From Syntrophaceae bacterium (lineage in GTDB: Bacteria > Desulfobacterota > Syntrophia > Syntrophales > PHBD01): a DNA stretch of 64,000 bases. Position numbers and translations under genes: made by a program. This document shows positions 26,897 through 36,609 of this stretch, in pieces (position 1 is the stretch's first letter; the number at the start of each line of letters is the position of its first letter). The stretch spans positions 1,061,238-1,125,237 of the forward strand of contig JABLXX010000001.1 of NCBI GenBank assembly GCA_013177825.1. Direction: 5' to 3'. The notes under the pieces are model-generated. The model was given only the letters and a program-made list of their open reading frames with translations. It was not told the DNA's origin and did not search any database.

Positions 26897-29311
26897 ATGC
26901 CTTTCGAACGATTCAAATCGATGCCCATCCGGAGGAAGCTGGTCTCCATCGGCCTCATCACAATGGCCGTCGCCGTCGGCATCATGTCCCTTTTTCTGCT
27001 GGTCCGAGAGATTGTCACGTTCCGGACAACGTTCCTCGAGCATCTTACGGCGCAGGCCGATATGGCCGGTTACAGCATCAAGGCCGCCCTGGTATTCGAT
27101 GTTCACAAGGATGCGGAGGAGGCGATCGCCGCCCTCGGGCTGGACAGGAACATTCTGTCCGTGGCCGTTTACGACAGGCAGGGAAAGATTTTCGTCACAT
27201 ACAACAGAGATGTGTCGAAGGCATCGTTTGATCTGCCGGGAGAACCAAAGGAAACCTTTGACTGGCTCGGAGGATTTGTCCAGATCGTCGAGCCCGTTGT
27301 CGTGGACGGCGAGCCGGTGGGATCGATCCTGATCCGGTCGAGTCTGGGCCCGTTTTTTAGCCGGCTGGTCGGCTACATTGTCATGAGCTTGATTGCAATG
27401 CTCATTGCGATGGCCATCGGCTTCGGTCTGGCGACCCGGCTCGGCAATCTGATCGCCCGGCCGATCCTGGAGATCACGGATGTCATGCAACGTGTTGCGA
27501 GCAGGAAGGATTTTCGCTTGCGCGTGGAGTCCGATTCCCGTGACGAAATCGGATTTCTCGCCGGGAACCTGAACGAGATGCTGTCACAGATCCAAATGCG
27601 GGACGAGGAACTGGAGGAGCATCGCCATAATCTGGAGAGGCTGGTCCGGCTGCGGACCGACGCCCTGGAGAAGGCGAACCGGCGCCTCACGGCGGAGCTG
27701 CAGCACCGCAAGCTCGCGGAGGAAGAACATCTTCGGCTGGCAACGGCCATCGAGCAGTCGGCGGAAGGGATCTATCTGGCGGATCCCAACTGGATCATCC
27801 TCTATACGAATCCTGCCTTTGACAGGATGCTCGGCTACAAACCGGGAGAACTGCTCGGCTGGCATACACGGCTTCTGAAGAGCGGCATGCACGACAGGGA
27901 CTTCTACAGGAACATCCGGGAGACCATGGCCCGGGGAGAGATATGGACGGGGAGGGCGTTCAACAAACGAAAGGACGGATCCATCGTCCCCATTGAAGCC
28001 ACCCTGTCTCCGGTCCGGGACGGGACGGGGCGCATCATCAACTATGTCAGCAGCCATCGTGACATCACCCTCCAGCTGGAGGCGGAAGAGGTGCGCATGG
28101 CCCTGCAGGACCGCCTGCAGCGCGCCGAAAAGATGGAGGCGCTGGGAACGCTGGCCGGCGGAGTGGCCCACGATCTCAACAACGTCATCGGCGTCCTGGT
28201 CGGGTATTCGGAACTGCTTCTCATCAAGAGCCCGGAGAACAGCCCGCTCAAGGCTTACGCAGCGCAGATCCTGCAGGGTGGACAGCGGGCGGCGGCCATC
28301 ATCCAGGACCTCCTGACCCTGGCGAGGAGAGGGGTGACGGTCTCGGAAGTGCTGAATATCAATCACGTCATAACCGATTTCATGAAGTCTCCGGAGCAGG
28401 AGAATATCCGGTCTTATAACGCGGGCGTCCGGTTCGACGTCCACCTGGACCAGGGGCTTCTGAACATCAGGGGCTCCAGGATCCACCTGACCAAGACCGT
28501 GATGAACCTGCTTCTGAATGCCGTCGAGTCCATACCGGGGGACGGGCGGGTGACGATCCGGACGGAGAACGTCTATCTTGACACGCCCCTTCCCGGTTAC
28601 GAGAGCACGAAAGAGGGCGAGTATGCGGTCCTCACGGTGGCCGATTCGGGGATCGGAATTTCACAGGATAACCTGGAGCGGATTTTCGAGCCCTTCTACA
28701 CGAAGAAAGTCATGGGCAGAAGCGGCACCGGCCTGGGGCTGGCCGTCGTATGGGGCACCGTCAAGGATCATGACGGGTATATCCATGTGCAGAGCGAGGA
28801 GGGTTTGGGGACGACCTTTGCACTGTACTTCCCCCTGTGCCGGGAATCTCTGCCGGAACAGCAGGAAGCCGTTTCCCGGAAAGAATACGAGGGTCGGGGG
28901 GAACGCATCCTGGTGGTCGATGACGTCGAAGGCCAGCGCAATCTTGCCGTTTCCATGCTCGACGGCCTTGGCTATACGGTTCATGCCGTGGCCAGCGGTG
29001 AAGAGGCGGTTCTGCACCTCAAAGCGAATCCGGCCGACCTCGTGGTGCTGGACATGATCATGGATCCGGGATGGGACGGCCTGGAAACCTACCGGGAGAT
29101 CGTCAAGATCTATCCCCGCCAGAAAGCGATCATCGTCAGCGGATACGCCCTGACGGAGCGAGTGCGGGAAGCCCAGGCACTGGGTGCCGGCGCTTACATC
29201 CGCAAGCCCTATGTCATGGAGCAGATCGGGCTGGCCGTTCGCGGGGAGCTGCGGCAACCCGGTGAGAGGCGGCAGACGCCGGTCCGGCCGGGCGAAGGAT
29301 CCGCATCGTGA
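26897..29311 (+). CDS. hybrid histidine kinase (periplasmic CHASE8-like, HAMP, PAS, HisKA, HATPase, REC)
   Basis: 804 aa from ATG 26897, preceded by AGAGGG; a TTG seven codons earlier is unlikely. Order: membrane helix (~15-40), periplasmic CHASE8-like domain (~40-150, with DMAGYSIKAALVFD), second helix (~160-185), HAMP (~185-240), coiled coil, PAS/PAC (~285-405), HisKA with His425 in GGVAHDLNN, HATPase (DSGIGIS, FEPFYTKK, GTGLGLAV), and a C-terminal receiver with Asp719 in LVVLDMIMD. YfiN-type cyclases carry the same kind of periplasmic domain next to HAMP, so the YfiR product encoded just upstream probably binds it. No output DNA-binding domain. Confidence 0.92.
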   Translation: MPFERFKSMPIRRKLVSIGLITMAVAVGIMSLFLLVREIVTFRTTFLEHLTAQADMAGYSIKAALVFDVHKDAEEAIAALGLDRNILSVAVYDRQGKIFVTYNRDVSKASFDLPGEPKETFDWLGGFVQIVEPVVVDGEPVGSILIRSSLGPFFSRLVGYIVMSLIAMLIAMAIGFGLATRLGNLIARPILEITDVMQRVASRKDFRLRVESDSRDEIGFLAGNLNEMLSQIQMRDEELEEHRHNLERLVRLRTDALEKANRRLTAELQHRKLAEEEHLRLATAIEQSAEGIYLADPNWIILYTNPAFDRMLGYKPGELLGWHTRLLKSGMHDRDFYRNIRETMARGEIWTGRAFNKRKDGSIVPIEATLSPVRDGTGRIINYVSSHRDITLQLEAEEVRMALQDRLQRAEKMEALGTLAGGVAHDLNNVIGVLVGYSELLLIKSPENSPLKAYAAQILQGGQRAAAIIQDLLTLARRGVTVSEVLNINHVITDFMKSPEQENIRSYNAGVRFDVHLDQGLLNIRGSRIHLTKTVMNLLLNAVESIPGDGRVTIRTENVYLDTPLPGYESTKEGEYAVLTVADSGIGISQDNLERIFEPFYTKKVMGRSGTGLGLAVVWGTVKDHDGYIHVQSEEGLGTTFALYFPLCRESLPEQQEAVSRKEYEGRGERILVVDDVEGQRNLAVSMLDGLGYTVHAVASGEEAVLHLKANPADLVVLDMIMDPGWDGLETYREIVKIYPRQKAIIVSGYALTERVREAQALGAGAYIRKPYVMEQIGLAVRGELRQPGERRQTPVRPGEGSAS

Positions 29312-29637
29312 GGACGCCGATTTCCGGTGATGCTCCTATTCTCTATTTATCCACGTTTTTTTAACCGATATGGTTTCGGATTCCTGCCGCGTATGTACTA
29401 TTGAGTGTTGCCGGCCTTCGAAACATGATAGAGAAAATGCCGGACACACCCGCCTTTGATTTTATGAAGGTTCCCTTTGCATTCGAGACTGTGTGGATAG
29501 ATGTGGTCGGGGTGCTGCAGACCGTCAACTGTTCGCAAGCCTCCCGTTGATCCGGCGGATTCGGCAGCGTTACAGGGATAAAGAAGAAACCGACTGAGCG
29601 GCCCCCGCGTTCCGGGACCGCGGAAAGACAGGCAGAA
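29312..29637. other. intergenic region, no gene seen
   Basis: 326 bp between the hybrid kinase and the methyltransferase. A T-run near 29357-29363 without a clear stem may end the kinase operon. No coding frame or RNA fold was recognised. Confidence 0.4.
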
Positions 29638-30459
29638 ATGGAGAGACAGGGATTCTATCTGATGGACAATGAGGAGGAAACGGTCCGCCTGGAGGTCAAA
29701 ACGGACCCGGATGCCGTTCGCGAGGAAGCCCGCTGGTGCGGCGTGAAACCGGGTATGCGCATCATGGATGCCGGGTGCGGACCGGGCCTCACGAGTTTTC
29801 TTCTTCTGGAGATGGCCCGGCCCGGAGGAGAAGTGATGGGCGTCGATTACATGGGCCCGAGGATTCAGGACGCGCGGGAGAAATACGGTCGCCAGCCCGG
29901 GATCGGGTTCCTTCTGCACGATTTAAGGAATCCCCTGCCCCCGATGGAGTCCTTCGACCTGATCTGGGTCCGTTTTGTCCTGGAATACAATCTGCGGGAA
30001 AGCCTCGATATCGTGCGGAACCTCACCGCCTGCCTGAAACCCGACGGGCTCCTCTGTCTCATGGATCTGGACTACAACTGCCTGAGCCACTACCCTCTGC
30101 CGGGGCCCATGGAAGCCGCCCTGCAGGAGGGAATGCAACTGTTCCAGAAGGACCTGAATTTCGATCCCTATGCCGGCCGCAAACTCTATTCCTATCTTTA
30201 CGACCTTGGGTACCGGGACGTTGCGGTCCGCATGAAGGCCCATCACCTGATTTACGGGGACGTCCGGCCCTCGGACCTCTTCAACTGGACGAAAAAACTG
30301 GAGGTTGCCGCCGTGCAGGTCCAGGGTGCCTTTGACGCCTATCCCGGCGGATTCGAGGGATTCTTTACGGATTTCAAGGCGTTCTTCAACGATCCCCGGC
30401 GGTTCACATACACGCCCCTGATTCTCTGCAAAGGGCGGAAACCCTCCGCGGGTGCATGA
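29638..30459 (+). CDS. class I SAM-dependent methyltransferase
   Basis: 273 aa. Rossmann-type methyltransferase core: motif I MDAGCGPGLTSF (~45-56), acidic residue after strand 2 in VMGVDYMG, FDLIWVRFVLEYN after strand 4, and LKPDGLLCLMDLDY after strand 5. The C-terminal ~100 residues are a cap of unknown type. Substrate unknown. Convergent with the HD-GYP gene, with only 4 bp between stops. Confidence 0.85.
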   Translation: MERQGFYLMDNEEETVRLEVKTDPDAVREEARWCGVKPGMRIMDAGCGPGLTSFLLLEMARPGGEVMGVDYMGPRIQDAREKYGRQPGIGFLLHDLRNPLPPMESFDLIWVRFVLEYNLRESLDIVRNLTACLKPDGLLCLMDLDYNCLSHYPLPGPMEAALQEGMQLFQKDLNFDPYAGRKLYSYLYDLGYRDVAVRMKAHHLIYGDVRPSDLFNWTKKLEVAAVQVQGAFDAYPGGFEGFFTDFKAFFNDPRRFTYTPLILCKGRKPSAGA

Positions 30460-30463
30460 TTTT

Positions 30464-32746
30464 TTACTTGAGGACAAAAGACTTCTCCCGGAAGAGACGC
30501 AGGCAGGCGTCCGCGACTTCCGGGTCGTAATACGTCCCGCGGTTCGCGACGATTTCGTCGAGAGCCTTTTCGATGCCCAGAGCCGGTCGGTAGGGGCGGT
30601 GGTTCATCATTGCCTCCACCACGTCGGCCACCGCCAGGATTCTTGCCTCCAGGAGAATTTCATTCCCGGAGAGCATTCCCGGATAGCCGGAGCCGTCAAA
30701 CCGTTCGTGATGCTGGTGGACGATTTGAGCCACCGGGTGATGGAACTCGATGTTCCGGAGAACCCGGAAGCCGACGTCCGGATGGGTCTGGATAAGGCTC
30801 ATCTCGATGGCGCTGAGCCGGCCCGGTTTGCTCAGGATCTCCGCGGGAATCTGCATCTTGCCGATATCGTGGATCAGGGCCGCCATCTGGAGCCCCTGGA
30901 TCCGTTCGTCCGAGAGACCCATTTCTTCCGCTATCGCCGCCGACAGTTCCCGAACGTGGCGCTGATGGCCGGCCGTGTAGGGATCCCTGGATTCGACAAT
31001 GTCCGAGATGGCCTTGATCGTGCTTTGCAGGGCCGCCTGCAGCGTTGCATGGCTCTTCTCGAGGGCCGTCATGTCTTTCATCGTCCCCACGATTCCCGTC
31101 AGCTGCCCCGAGGAGTCCGCGTTGGGACAGGCGCTGATGCTGAAAAGCCGTTCCGACCCGTCCCGGCCGATGATGCGCGCCATTTCGCTCTTCACCGTTT
31201 CCCCTTTTTCCCGGATTCTCCTGAAAATCCTGGAATAAGAAGAAACTTCCTCCGTGCTCACAAAATCGGAGAAGGATTTCCCCACCACTTCCCCGATTTT
31301 GTGTCCAAGCAGGGTTTCCCAGGCCGGATTCACGTAGGTATAGGTCCCTTCCGAGTCCAGGGTGTAGATGATGTCGGGGGCGTTTTCACCGAGGGTCCGG
31401 AAGCGTTCCTCGCTTTCCCGGATTTTTTCAATATCCCGAACCCGGTTGATGCTGATGCCGATCTGCGGGGCGATCCCCTGGAGCAGATTCAGGTCGCTCT
31501 GGCTCATGGTGCGCTGGGAACGAAAGTTATCCACCGCCAGGATCCCCTCCGCACGGCCTTCATACAGGATGGGCACGCAGGCGAAGGCCTTGACGCCCAT
31601 GAAGCGAGCGTATTCATAGCTCTTGGCGGAGAGTTCGGGGCGGATCTGCTCGACGTTGTCGACGAGGAACGGCTTCTGTTCCTTGAAGGAAACAATGAAG
31701 GGGCCTTTCGAGCCGGGCTTGTCCAGATGGAAGGCCGTATTTCTCAGGAACCACGACTCATCGGTGTTGTAGCCATATCCGTCGGCGTACAGGAGCCTCG
31801 TCCTTTCCGGATTTGCCAGAAGCACAAGACCTCGGTCGAAGTCCAGGAGCCTTTCCATGGAGTTCATGACGGAACGGAGAAGATCCTTCGTGTTGAGGAT
31901 GCTGGCGGTCGCCTGCCCGATTTCGTTTACCAGGAGTGTATTGTTGTAGCTCGTGTTGATCCGGTCCAGAAGTTCCCCGGTTCGCTCTCCCTTTTTCTTG
32001 AGAGCCGTTTCGACTTCCGTTTTTTCCACCCGCTCCAGGCCCAGGGACAGCAGGGATACGATGGTGATGGCCGAGAGGGTGAATACAACCCATTCGGTTT
32101 CTTCCATGAAGAAGAAAAGAACCGCCGCCAGTGCCGCCCCGACGAGAAGAGATGCATTCCGCAGCTGTTTCCACAGATGGCTGGGGGAAACCTCCCAGGA
32201 GACGACGTAACGGCAGGCATCCCCTCCCTTGTGGACGCAGGTATCATGGTCGATCTGGGCGAATTTGTCGGTGAACAGCCGGCCGATGGCCTCCAGGGTG
32301 CCGAGCCGGTTGTCGCACTGGTAAGGCTTTTCGATGACCCCCGGCTTGAGTCTGACCGTGATCTCGATCTGCTGCTTTCCCAGGTTTTTCGTGGAGACAA
32401 GACAGGCCCGGGAGGCCCGGGTGAAGATCCTGCTGAGCATCCGGTAGGCGATGGATGGATTCACGAAACTCAATGCATACTGCTGAACGTCCCCGGCCGC
32501 GGCGGAGAGAGCGGAAAAACGGCCGGCCTCCCGGGATATGTCGGGATCCGGGATCGCCATGGTGATGGCCTCGTGGAAGCGATCCACCTGATTCTGGGTG
32601 AACCAGTGCCCGCCGTCCTCGATCTGATAAGGGGTCATTCCCGCATATTCAAGGAGGGCGTGGACGTCCACCGCAGGATGGTGCTTTTTGAGGTACTCCA
32701 CATAATTCTTGGTGATTCTGCTATTGTAAAGCGCATCCGTTTTCAT
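30464..32746 (-). CDS. V4R-like/GAF/PAS HD-GYP c-di-GMP phosphodiesterase
   Basis: 760 aa. ATG at 32746 is fixed by ATGA overlap with the upstream gene. The N-terminal ~190 residues form a sensory domain whose end (HDTCVHKGGDACRYVVSW) has the Cys-x7-Cys-type pattern of V4R/4-vinyl-reductase-like domains. Two close hydrophobic helices (~200-245) may anchor it in the membrane. A GAF domain (~285-430), a PAS domain (~440-560) and an HD-GYP domain with HDIGK, HHERFDGSGYP and ARILAVADVVE follow. It should hydrolyse c-di-GMP. Translational coupling to a PilZ protein implies a shared c-di-GMP function. Confidence 0.9.
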   Translation of the reverse strand: MKTDALYNSRITKNYVEYLKKHHPAVDVHALLEYAGMTPYQIEDGGHWFTQNQVDRFHEAITMAIPDPDISREAGRFSALSAAAGDVQQYALSFVNPSIAYRMLSRIFTRASRACLVSTKNLGKQQIEITVRLKPGVIEKPYQCDNRLGTLEAIGRLFTDKFAQIDHDTCVHKGGDACRYVVSWEVSPSHLWKQLRNASLLVGAALAAVLFFFMEETEWVVFTLSAITIVSLLSLGLERVEKTEVETALKKKGERTGELLDRINTSYNNTLLVNEIGQATASILNTKDLLRSVMNSMERLLDFDRGLVLLANPERTRLLYADGYGYNTDESWFLRNTAFHLDKPGSKGPFIVSFKEQKPFLVDNVEQIRPELSAKSYEYARFMGVKAFACVPILYEGRAEGILAVDNFRSQRTMSQSDLNLLQGIAPQIGISINRVRDIEKIRESEERFRTLGENAPDIIYTLDSEGTYTYVNPAWETLLGHKIGEVVGKSFSDFVSTEEVSSYSRIFRRIREKGETVKSEMARIIGRDGSERLFSISACPNADSSGQLTGIVGTMKDMTALEKSHATLQAALQSTIKAISDIVESRDPYTAGHQRHVRELSAAIAEEMGLSDERIQGLQMAALIHDIGKMQIPAEILSKPGRLSAIEMSLIQTHPDVGFRVLRNIEFHHPVAQIVHQHHERFDGSGYPGMLSGNEILLEARILAVADVVEAMMNHRPYRPALGIEKALDEIVANRGTYYDPEVADACLRLFREKSFVLK

Positions 32747-34863
32747 CTCTGTATCATTTTCTGGGCCCACTGAAGCAGCGCCAGAAGCGGCTTGCTTCGT
32801 TGAATCTTGCGTTCCATGTAGTCGATGAAGGCGCGTCCGTACTGGACGTCCATGATCCACAAGGCATATTGCTTGTCCTGCTTGATTCCCTGCTCCGCCG
32901 GATAGGATGCCGGGTAGATCAGGACCGGCACCTTGGGGATGTCGTATACCTCGGTCAGCTGTCCGACGGCGGCCCGGAGAACGTTCCAGGGTGTGCCGGC
33001 CGGATCCAGCATGAAAACCTTGAAACCGTTGAGCAACTCCGACAGGTTCAATCCCAGGTCCGATTCGTTCCTCCAGAGGGCGGCCTTCATCTGCCCGTCG
33101 TAGAGGAGCGCGTGCGTCGAGATGCGTCGCATCATCCCGTTTCTCCGGTAGATCTCCTCGACCGAGGGGTCCTTCTCTCCGGGCGAGGCGTTCAGCACAT
33201 CCATCAGCAGTCCTCCGGAGGAGTGACGGTAGAAGCTCTCCAGGCTCCTCCGCAGGGCGGGAGACAGCGCTTCCAGCGTCCATCCCGGGGGAAGGCCGCC
33301 CAGGCTTTCGTCGTGCGTGGGAAATTCGATGAAGGCGAAGATATCCTGGGAGCAGGCCCGGGGTTCTTTCATGGCCTTGGCAAAGTCCCCCACCATATTC
33401 GGGAAACGGTTCTCCGGCCGGAAGTAGAAAGTGAGATGGTCCATCCTTACAGAGGGGAGCCGATGGATGCCCTCGAAGTAATTGACGATCAGTTTGAGCA
33501 TGGCCAAGGCCACCCGGAGAGACCCCTTGCGCCTCGCCGCCAGGTGATGGACCATCCATGACCGTTCATAGGCCTTGACCATCGAAAGGTGACCGTAGAT
33601 GACGCCGTCCTCCTGGTAGAGGAAATGCTCGGCGATTTCCGGATGATCGCAGTAGAGCTTCCTGTATGTCTCCTTGAACTGCTCACGATATTCCTGGATC
33701 ATCCGGTACTTCTTCGGGTAAAGAAATCCGGTCTGGAACAGGAAGCTCCACAGGGCCTCCAGGTCCGGTTCGTGGGAGACGAAGAGGTGCGAATCCGTCA
33801 TGTTGGTCAGGATGTGGCTCAACCGCTTGTATTCCTGTATGTCCATGTCCAGGAAGGCCAGCCCGCACAGCACCCGGGATCCTTTTACGTGACGGTAGGC
33901 AATCCTTGCCCGGGGAGTAATGACGGCTCCGCCGGGAAAGTGGATCTGCACCTGGGGCAGGACCATTCCCTGGAGGAGAACCGCGTCGTCCGCACGCTCG
34001 AAGACGGAAAAACCCGTCAGGGAAAGATCGTGAATATCCCGCTGGATCCGTTCTCCCGACAGGGGGTGCTGGAATGTGATGTACGCCGAGGGCTTCATTT
34101 GGTGGCGGAAGCTTCGTTTCGGCTTTGTCCGGGTGCGGGGCGGCGGTTCCTCCATGGCTGTCAGAACCATTTCCCGGGACCGGGTTCCCGACGTATGCCG
34201 AATGCACCGGCAGGAACCGGAATAAACGATGTCGCCGTTGATGGATAGACGGGTCAGGATCGGCCGGTCCGGATGAAACCAGTGAAAGGAATCCGGAGAC
34301 TCCGTCCGGGCCAGGATGCGGAAGGCCTGAGCGCTGAAATCAAGGAGATTCCCCCGGGCGGTGAAGCCGGCCTGGGTGATCTCGGCGGCGATTTCCACCG
34401 GAGCCCGGTGCCGCCGGGCGCAACGCTTCCCGATGGCGAGGCCCTTTTCAGGGATTTGAATGGTAAAATGCCCGTCGGCGGATATGACCTCCGAGACGGG
34501 GACCAGGATGACGGACTGACCGTCGGGGATGAGGAGGTTGAGGAGCCGGAGATGCTCGTTCCCGGAAGGGGGATCGCCCTGCCATCGGCAGGTGACGACC
34601 CGGTCCTGGCAGCATTCCGGAAAGGCGTCCGCCAGGAAATCCTCTCCGTACCGGTCGTCCCGAAGATGAACCTGCAGGGGGGCGCCCTTGAAATGATGCA
34701 AGTTGATGATGTTGATCAACTGGTTGGCGGAAAGTTTTTCGGTGGAACGCTTTCGTTGCAGGAACTCGTTGCGGAAAATCCAGGACGACAGGGAAACCGC
34801 GCTCCGATGGCCGGTTTCCACCGGGTTTTTCTCACTGGGATGATCGACTGTCGTTTCGATCAC
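32743..34863 (-). CDS. double PilZ-like protein with C-terminal GNAT-like region
   Basis: 706 aa. Two PilZ-like segments are visible. The first (~145-240) has RCARR (RxxxR) but a degenerate DFSAQA. The second (~255-350) has DLSLTG (DxSxxG) while its upstream basic pair is less regular (KRSFR). The C-terminal half (~360-700) looks like a GNAT-fold acyltransferase region: EDGVIYGHLSMV, MVHHLAARRKG, and FYFRPENRFP. This suggests a c-di-GMP-controlled acyltransferase or effector. Its last codons overlap the V4R-HD-GYP gene by ATGA. No signal peptide. The GNAT assignment is by pattern only. Confidence 0.72.
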   Translation of the reverse strand: MIETTVDHPSEKNPVETGHRSAVSLSSWIFRNEFLQRKRSTEKLSANQLINIINLHHFKGAPLQVHLRDDRYGEDFLADAFPECCQDRVVTCRWQGDPPSGNEHLRLLNLLIPDGQSVILVPVSEVISADGHFTIQIPEKGLAIGKRCARRHRAPVEIAAEITQAGFTARGNLLDFSAQAFRILARTESPDSFHWFHPDRPILTRLSINGDIVYSGSCRCIRHTSGTRSREMVLTAMEEPPPRTRTKPKRSFRHQMKPSAYITFQHPLSGERIQRDIHDLSLTGFSVFERADDAVLLQGMVLPQVQIHFPGGAVITPRARIAYRHVKGSRVLCGLAFLDMDIQEYKRLSHILTNMTDSHLFVSHEPDLEALWSFLFQTGFLYPKKYRMIQEYREQFKETYRKLYCDHPEIAEHFLYQEDGVIYGHLSMVKAYERSWMVHHLAARRKGSLRVALAMLKLIVNYFEGIHRLPSVRMDHLTFYFRPENRFPNMVGDFAKAMKEPRACSQDIFAFIEFPTHDESLGGLPPGWTLEALSPALRRSLESFYRHSSGGLLMDVLNASPGEKDPSVEEIYRRNGMMRRISTHALLYDGQMKAALWRNESDLGLNLSELLNGFKVFMLDPAGTPWNVLRAAVGQLTEVYDIPKVPVLIYPASYPAEQGIKQDKQYALWIMDVQYGRAFIDYMERKIQRSKPLLALLQWAQKMIQR

Positions 34864-35098
34864 GGGTTTTGATGGCTCCTGTTGAAGAGCGGTTTGTCAG
34901 AAAAAACATCTGCAGGGGGCTCCGCTGTGACCGGAATCCACAATCATGCTATGCCTATAGGAACAGCACCTGGAATGCAAGTAAAAATAAGGGGAAAACG
35001 AAAAGAAACGTGCAGGACCGCGATGAAACGTGGAGTTACTTATGCCATCTGTTGTGAGGATGCATCAAGTCTGATAATACACGGCCGGAGGTTACGGT

Positions 35099-35914
35099 AT
35101 GACGTCTCGCAGCCGCTTTCAGAACATCCTTGTCCGGAAATCCTTTGCTGCCATCGTTCTGGTTCTGCTGTTTATCCCGGGTGTGCTGACCGGTTGCGGG
35201 ACCCGAAGGGGAATGACGTACCGGGAACCGCCCGCCGCCAAACCGGCTAGGCCCGTCCACAGGGAGCTGGCCCGGATGGGATTCACCATTCAGGCCGGGG
35301 CGTTCGCCCGCGTGGAGAACGCCGTCCGGCTGACGGAAGGCCTCCGGCGCCAGGGTCTCGATGCGACGTATTTCAAGGCCCGGGAAGGGCTCTACAAGGT
35401 CCGCTTCGGGAATTTTAAGACCCGGGAGGCAGCCCGCGACCGCGCTGAACTGCTGAAGCGTTCGGGTGTGATCGAGGAGTTCTATGTCGTTGCCCCCGAG
35501 GATTACACGGTGGCCAGGAGACAGGCCCTGGGGGACGCCTACCTGCGGGAAGAGCTTGTGAATACGGCCTCGAGTTTCATCGGGGTTCCGTACCTGTGGG
35601 GAGGGACCTCGTCCGATACAGGGTTCGACTGCAGCGGACTCGCCATGACGGTTTACCAGCTCAACGGACTGGATCTCCCCCGGTCCTCGCGTGAACAGTT
35701 CGAGGACGGCAACGCGGTGGCGCTGGAAGATCTCCAGAAGGGGGACCTGGTTTTCTTTGCCACTTCCGGAAACGGCAAAGTGTCCCATGTCGGGATATAT
35801 GCCGGGGAGGATGTGTTCATCCACGCCCCCGGCAAGGGGAAAACGATCCGCCGCGAGTCCCTGGCAAGGGATTATTACCGCAAGCGGTTTCTCGGCGGCC
35901 GGTCATACCTGTAG
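35099..35914 (+). CDS. SPOR and NlpC/P60 cell-wall endopeptidase lipoprotein
   Basis: 271 aa. Lipoprotein signal with lipobox VLTGC. A SPOR-type domain (~60-135; FTIQAGAFARVENA, GLYKVRFGNFKTREAA) should bind denuded septal glycan. An NlpC/P60 domain (~150-271) has catalytic Cys178 in DCSGLA, His in SHVGIYAG and a further His in FIHAPGKGK. It would cleave peptidoglycan stem peptides. ATG at 35099; the ribosome site is a weak GGAGG upstream. Divergent from the PilZ operon. Confidence 0.92.
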   Translation: MTSRSRFQNILVRKSFAAIVLVLLFIPGVLTGCGTRRGMTYREPPAAKPARPVHRELARMGFTIQAGAFARVENAVRLTEGLRRQGLDATYFKAREGLYKVRFGNFKTREAARDRAELLKRSGVIEEFYVVAPEDYTVARRQALGDAYLREELVNTASSFIGVPYLWGGTSSDTGFDCSGLAMTVYQLNGLDLPRSSREQFEDGNAVALEDLQKGDLVFFATSGNGKVSHVGIYAGEDVFIHAPGKGKTIRRESLARDYYRKRFLGGRSYL

Positions 35915-36068
35915 CCGGCGGCCGTTTTCACCGGCATGGGATTATGGTTCCACCGGGGTCGCCCGACCGGCGGCGCCAGTATTCTGTCCGAGTGGCATCT
36001 CAGAACGGCAAGGACCAACGCCTGATCCGGCTTTACTGTTTGATTCAGCGACAAAGGAAGGAGAGACG

Positions 36069-36527
36069 ATGGCGATACATCCATTTCGGGCCGAGTCGGT
36101 CCTGGGAGAAGGGATGGCGGTTGAGAACGCCGCGCGGGGCTTTACCGTGACGGCGGACGAGCCGAAGACGATGAGAGGGACCGACACGGGCATGAACCCG
36201 GTGGAGATGCTCCTGTGTGCCCTGGGATCCTGCCTGTGCATCACGGCGCGGTATCTGGCCCGTCCCTCCGGGATCGACCTTCAGGAGTTCCGCGTCTCCA
36301 TGGAGGGGTCCCTGGACCCGGACGGATTCATCCGCGGAAAGGAAGGCGTGCGTTCGGGGTATCAGGAAATCCGCTTGAATATGACCATCCGCTCGTCTTC
36401 TCCCCGGGATAAGGTCGAGACCTTCCTGGATCTTGTCAAGGCCCGCTGTCCCGTCAGCGACAGCCTGCTGCAGGGGGTACCGATCCGTACAGGGGGGGAA
36501 ATCCTCGAAGGGGAAATTTCCCGTTGA
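36069..36527 (+). CDS. OsmC/Ohr-family thiol peroxidase-like protein
   Basis: 152 aa, ATG at 36069 after AAGGAAGGAG. Family features are present: PVEMLLCALGSCLC with the peroxidatic Cys, and the resolving Cys in ARCPVSDSL. Members reduce organic hydroperoxides, although many OsmC paralogues in anaerobes have unknown substrates. It sits just upstream of an Fe-S cluster assembly pair, 82 bp before sufC, which fits a redox or oxygen-protection role. Confidence 0.88.
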   Translation: MAIHPFRAESVLGEGMAVENAARGFTVTADEPKTMRGTDTGMNPVEMLLCALGSCLCITARYLARPSGIDLQEFRVSMEGSLDPDGFIRGKEGVRSGYQEIRLNMTIRSSSPRDKVETFLDLVKARCPVSDSLLQGVPIRTGGEILEGEISR

Positions 36528-36609
36528 CAGAGCGGCCGAATTCCATCATAGGCTCACCGGTGTCCGGATTCGCAAACAGGTCCGGAACAAGAAAACAGGG
36601 GAAAATGCT

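Noticed and set aside
30452..32773. Long open frame on the + strand opposite the V4R-HD-GYP gene
   Set aside because: The minus-strand product has complete recognised domains; this frame has no motif and follows from GC-rich codon bias.
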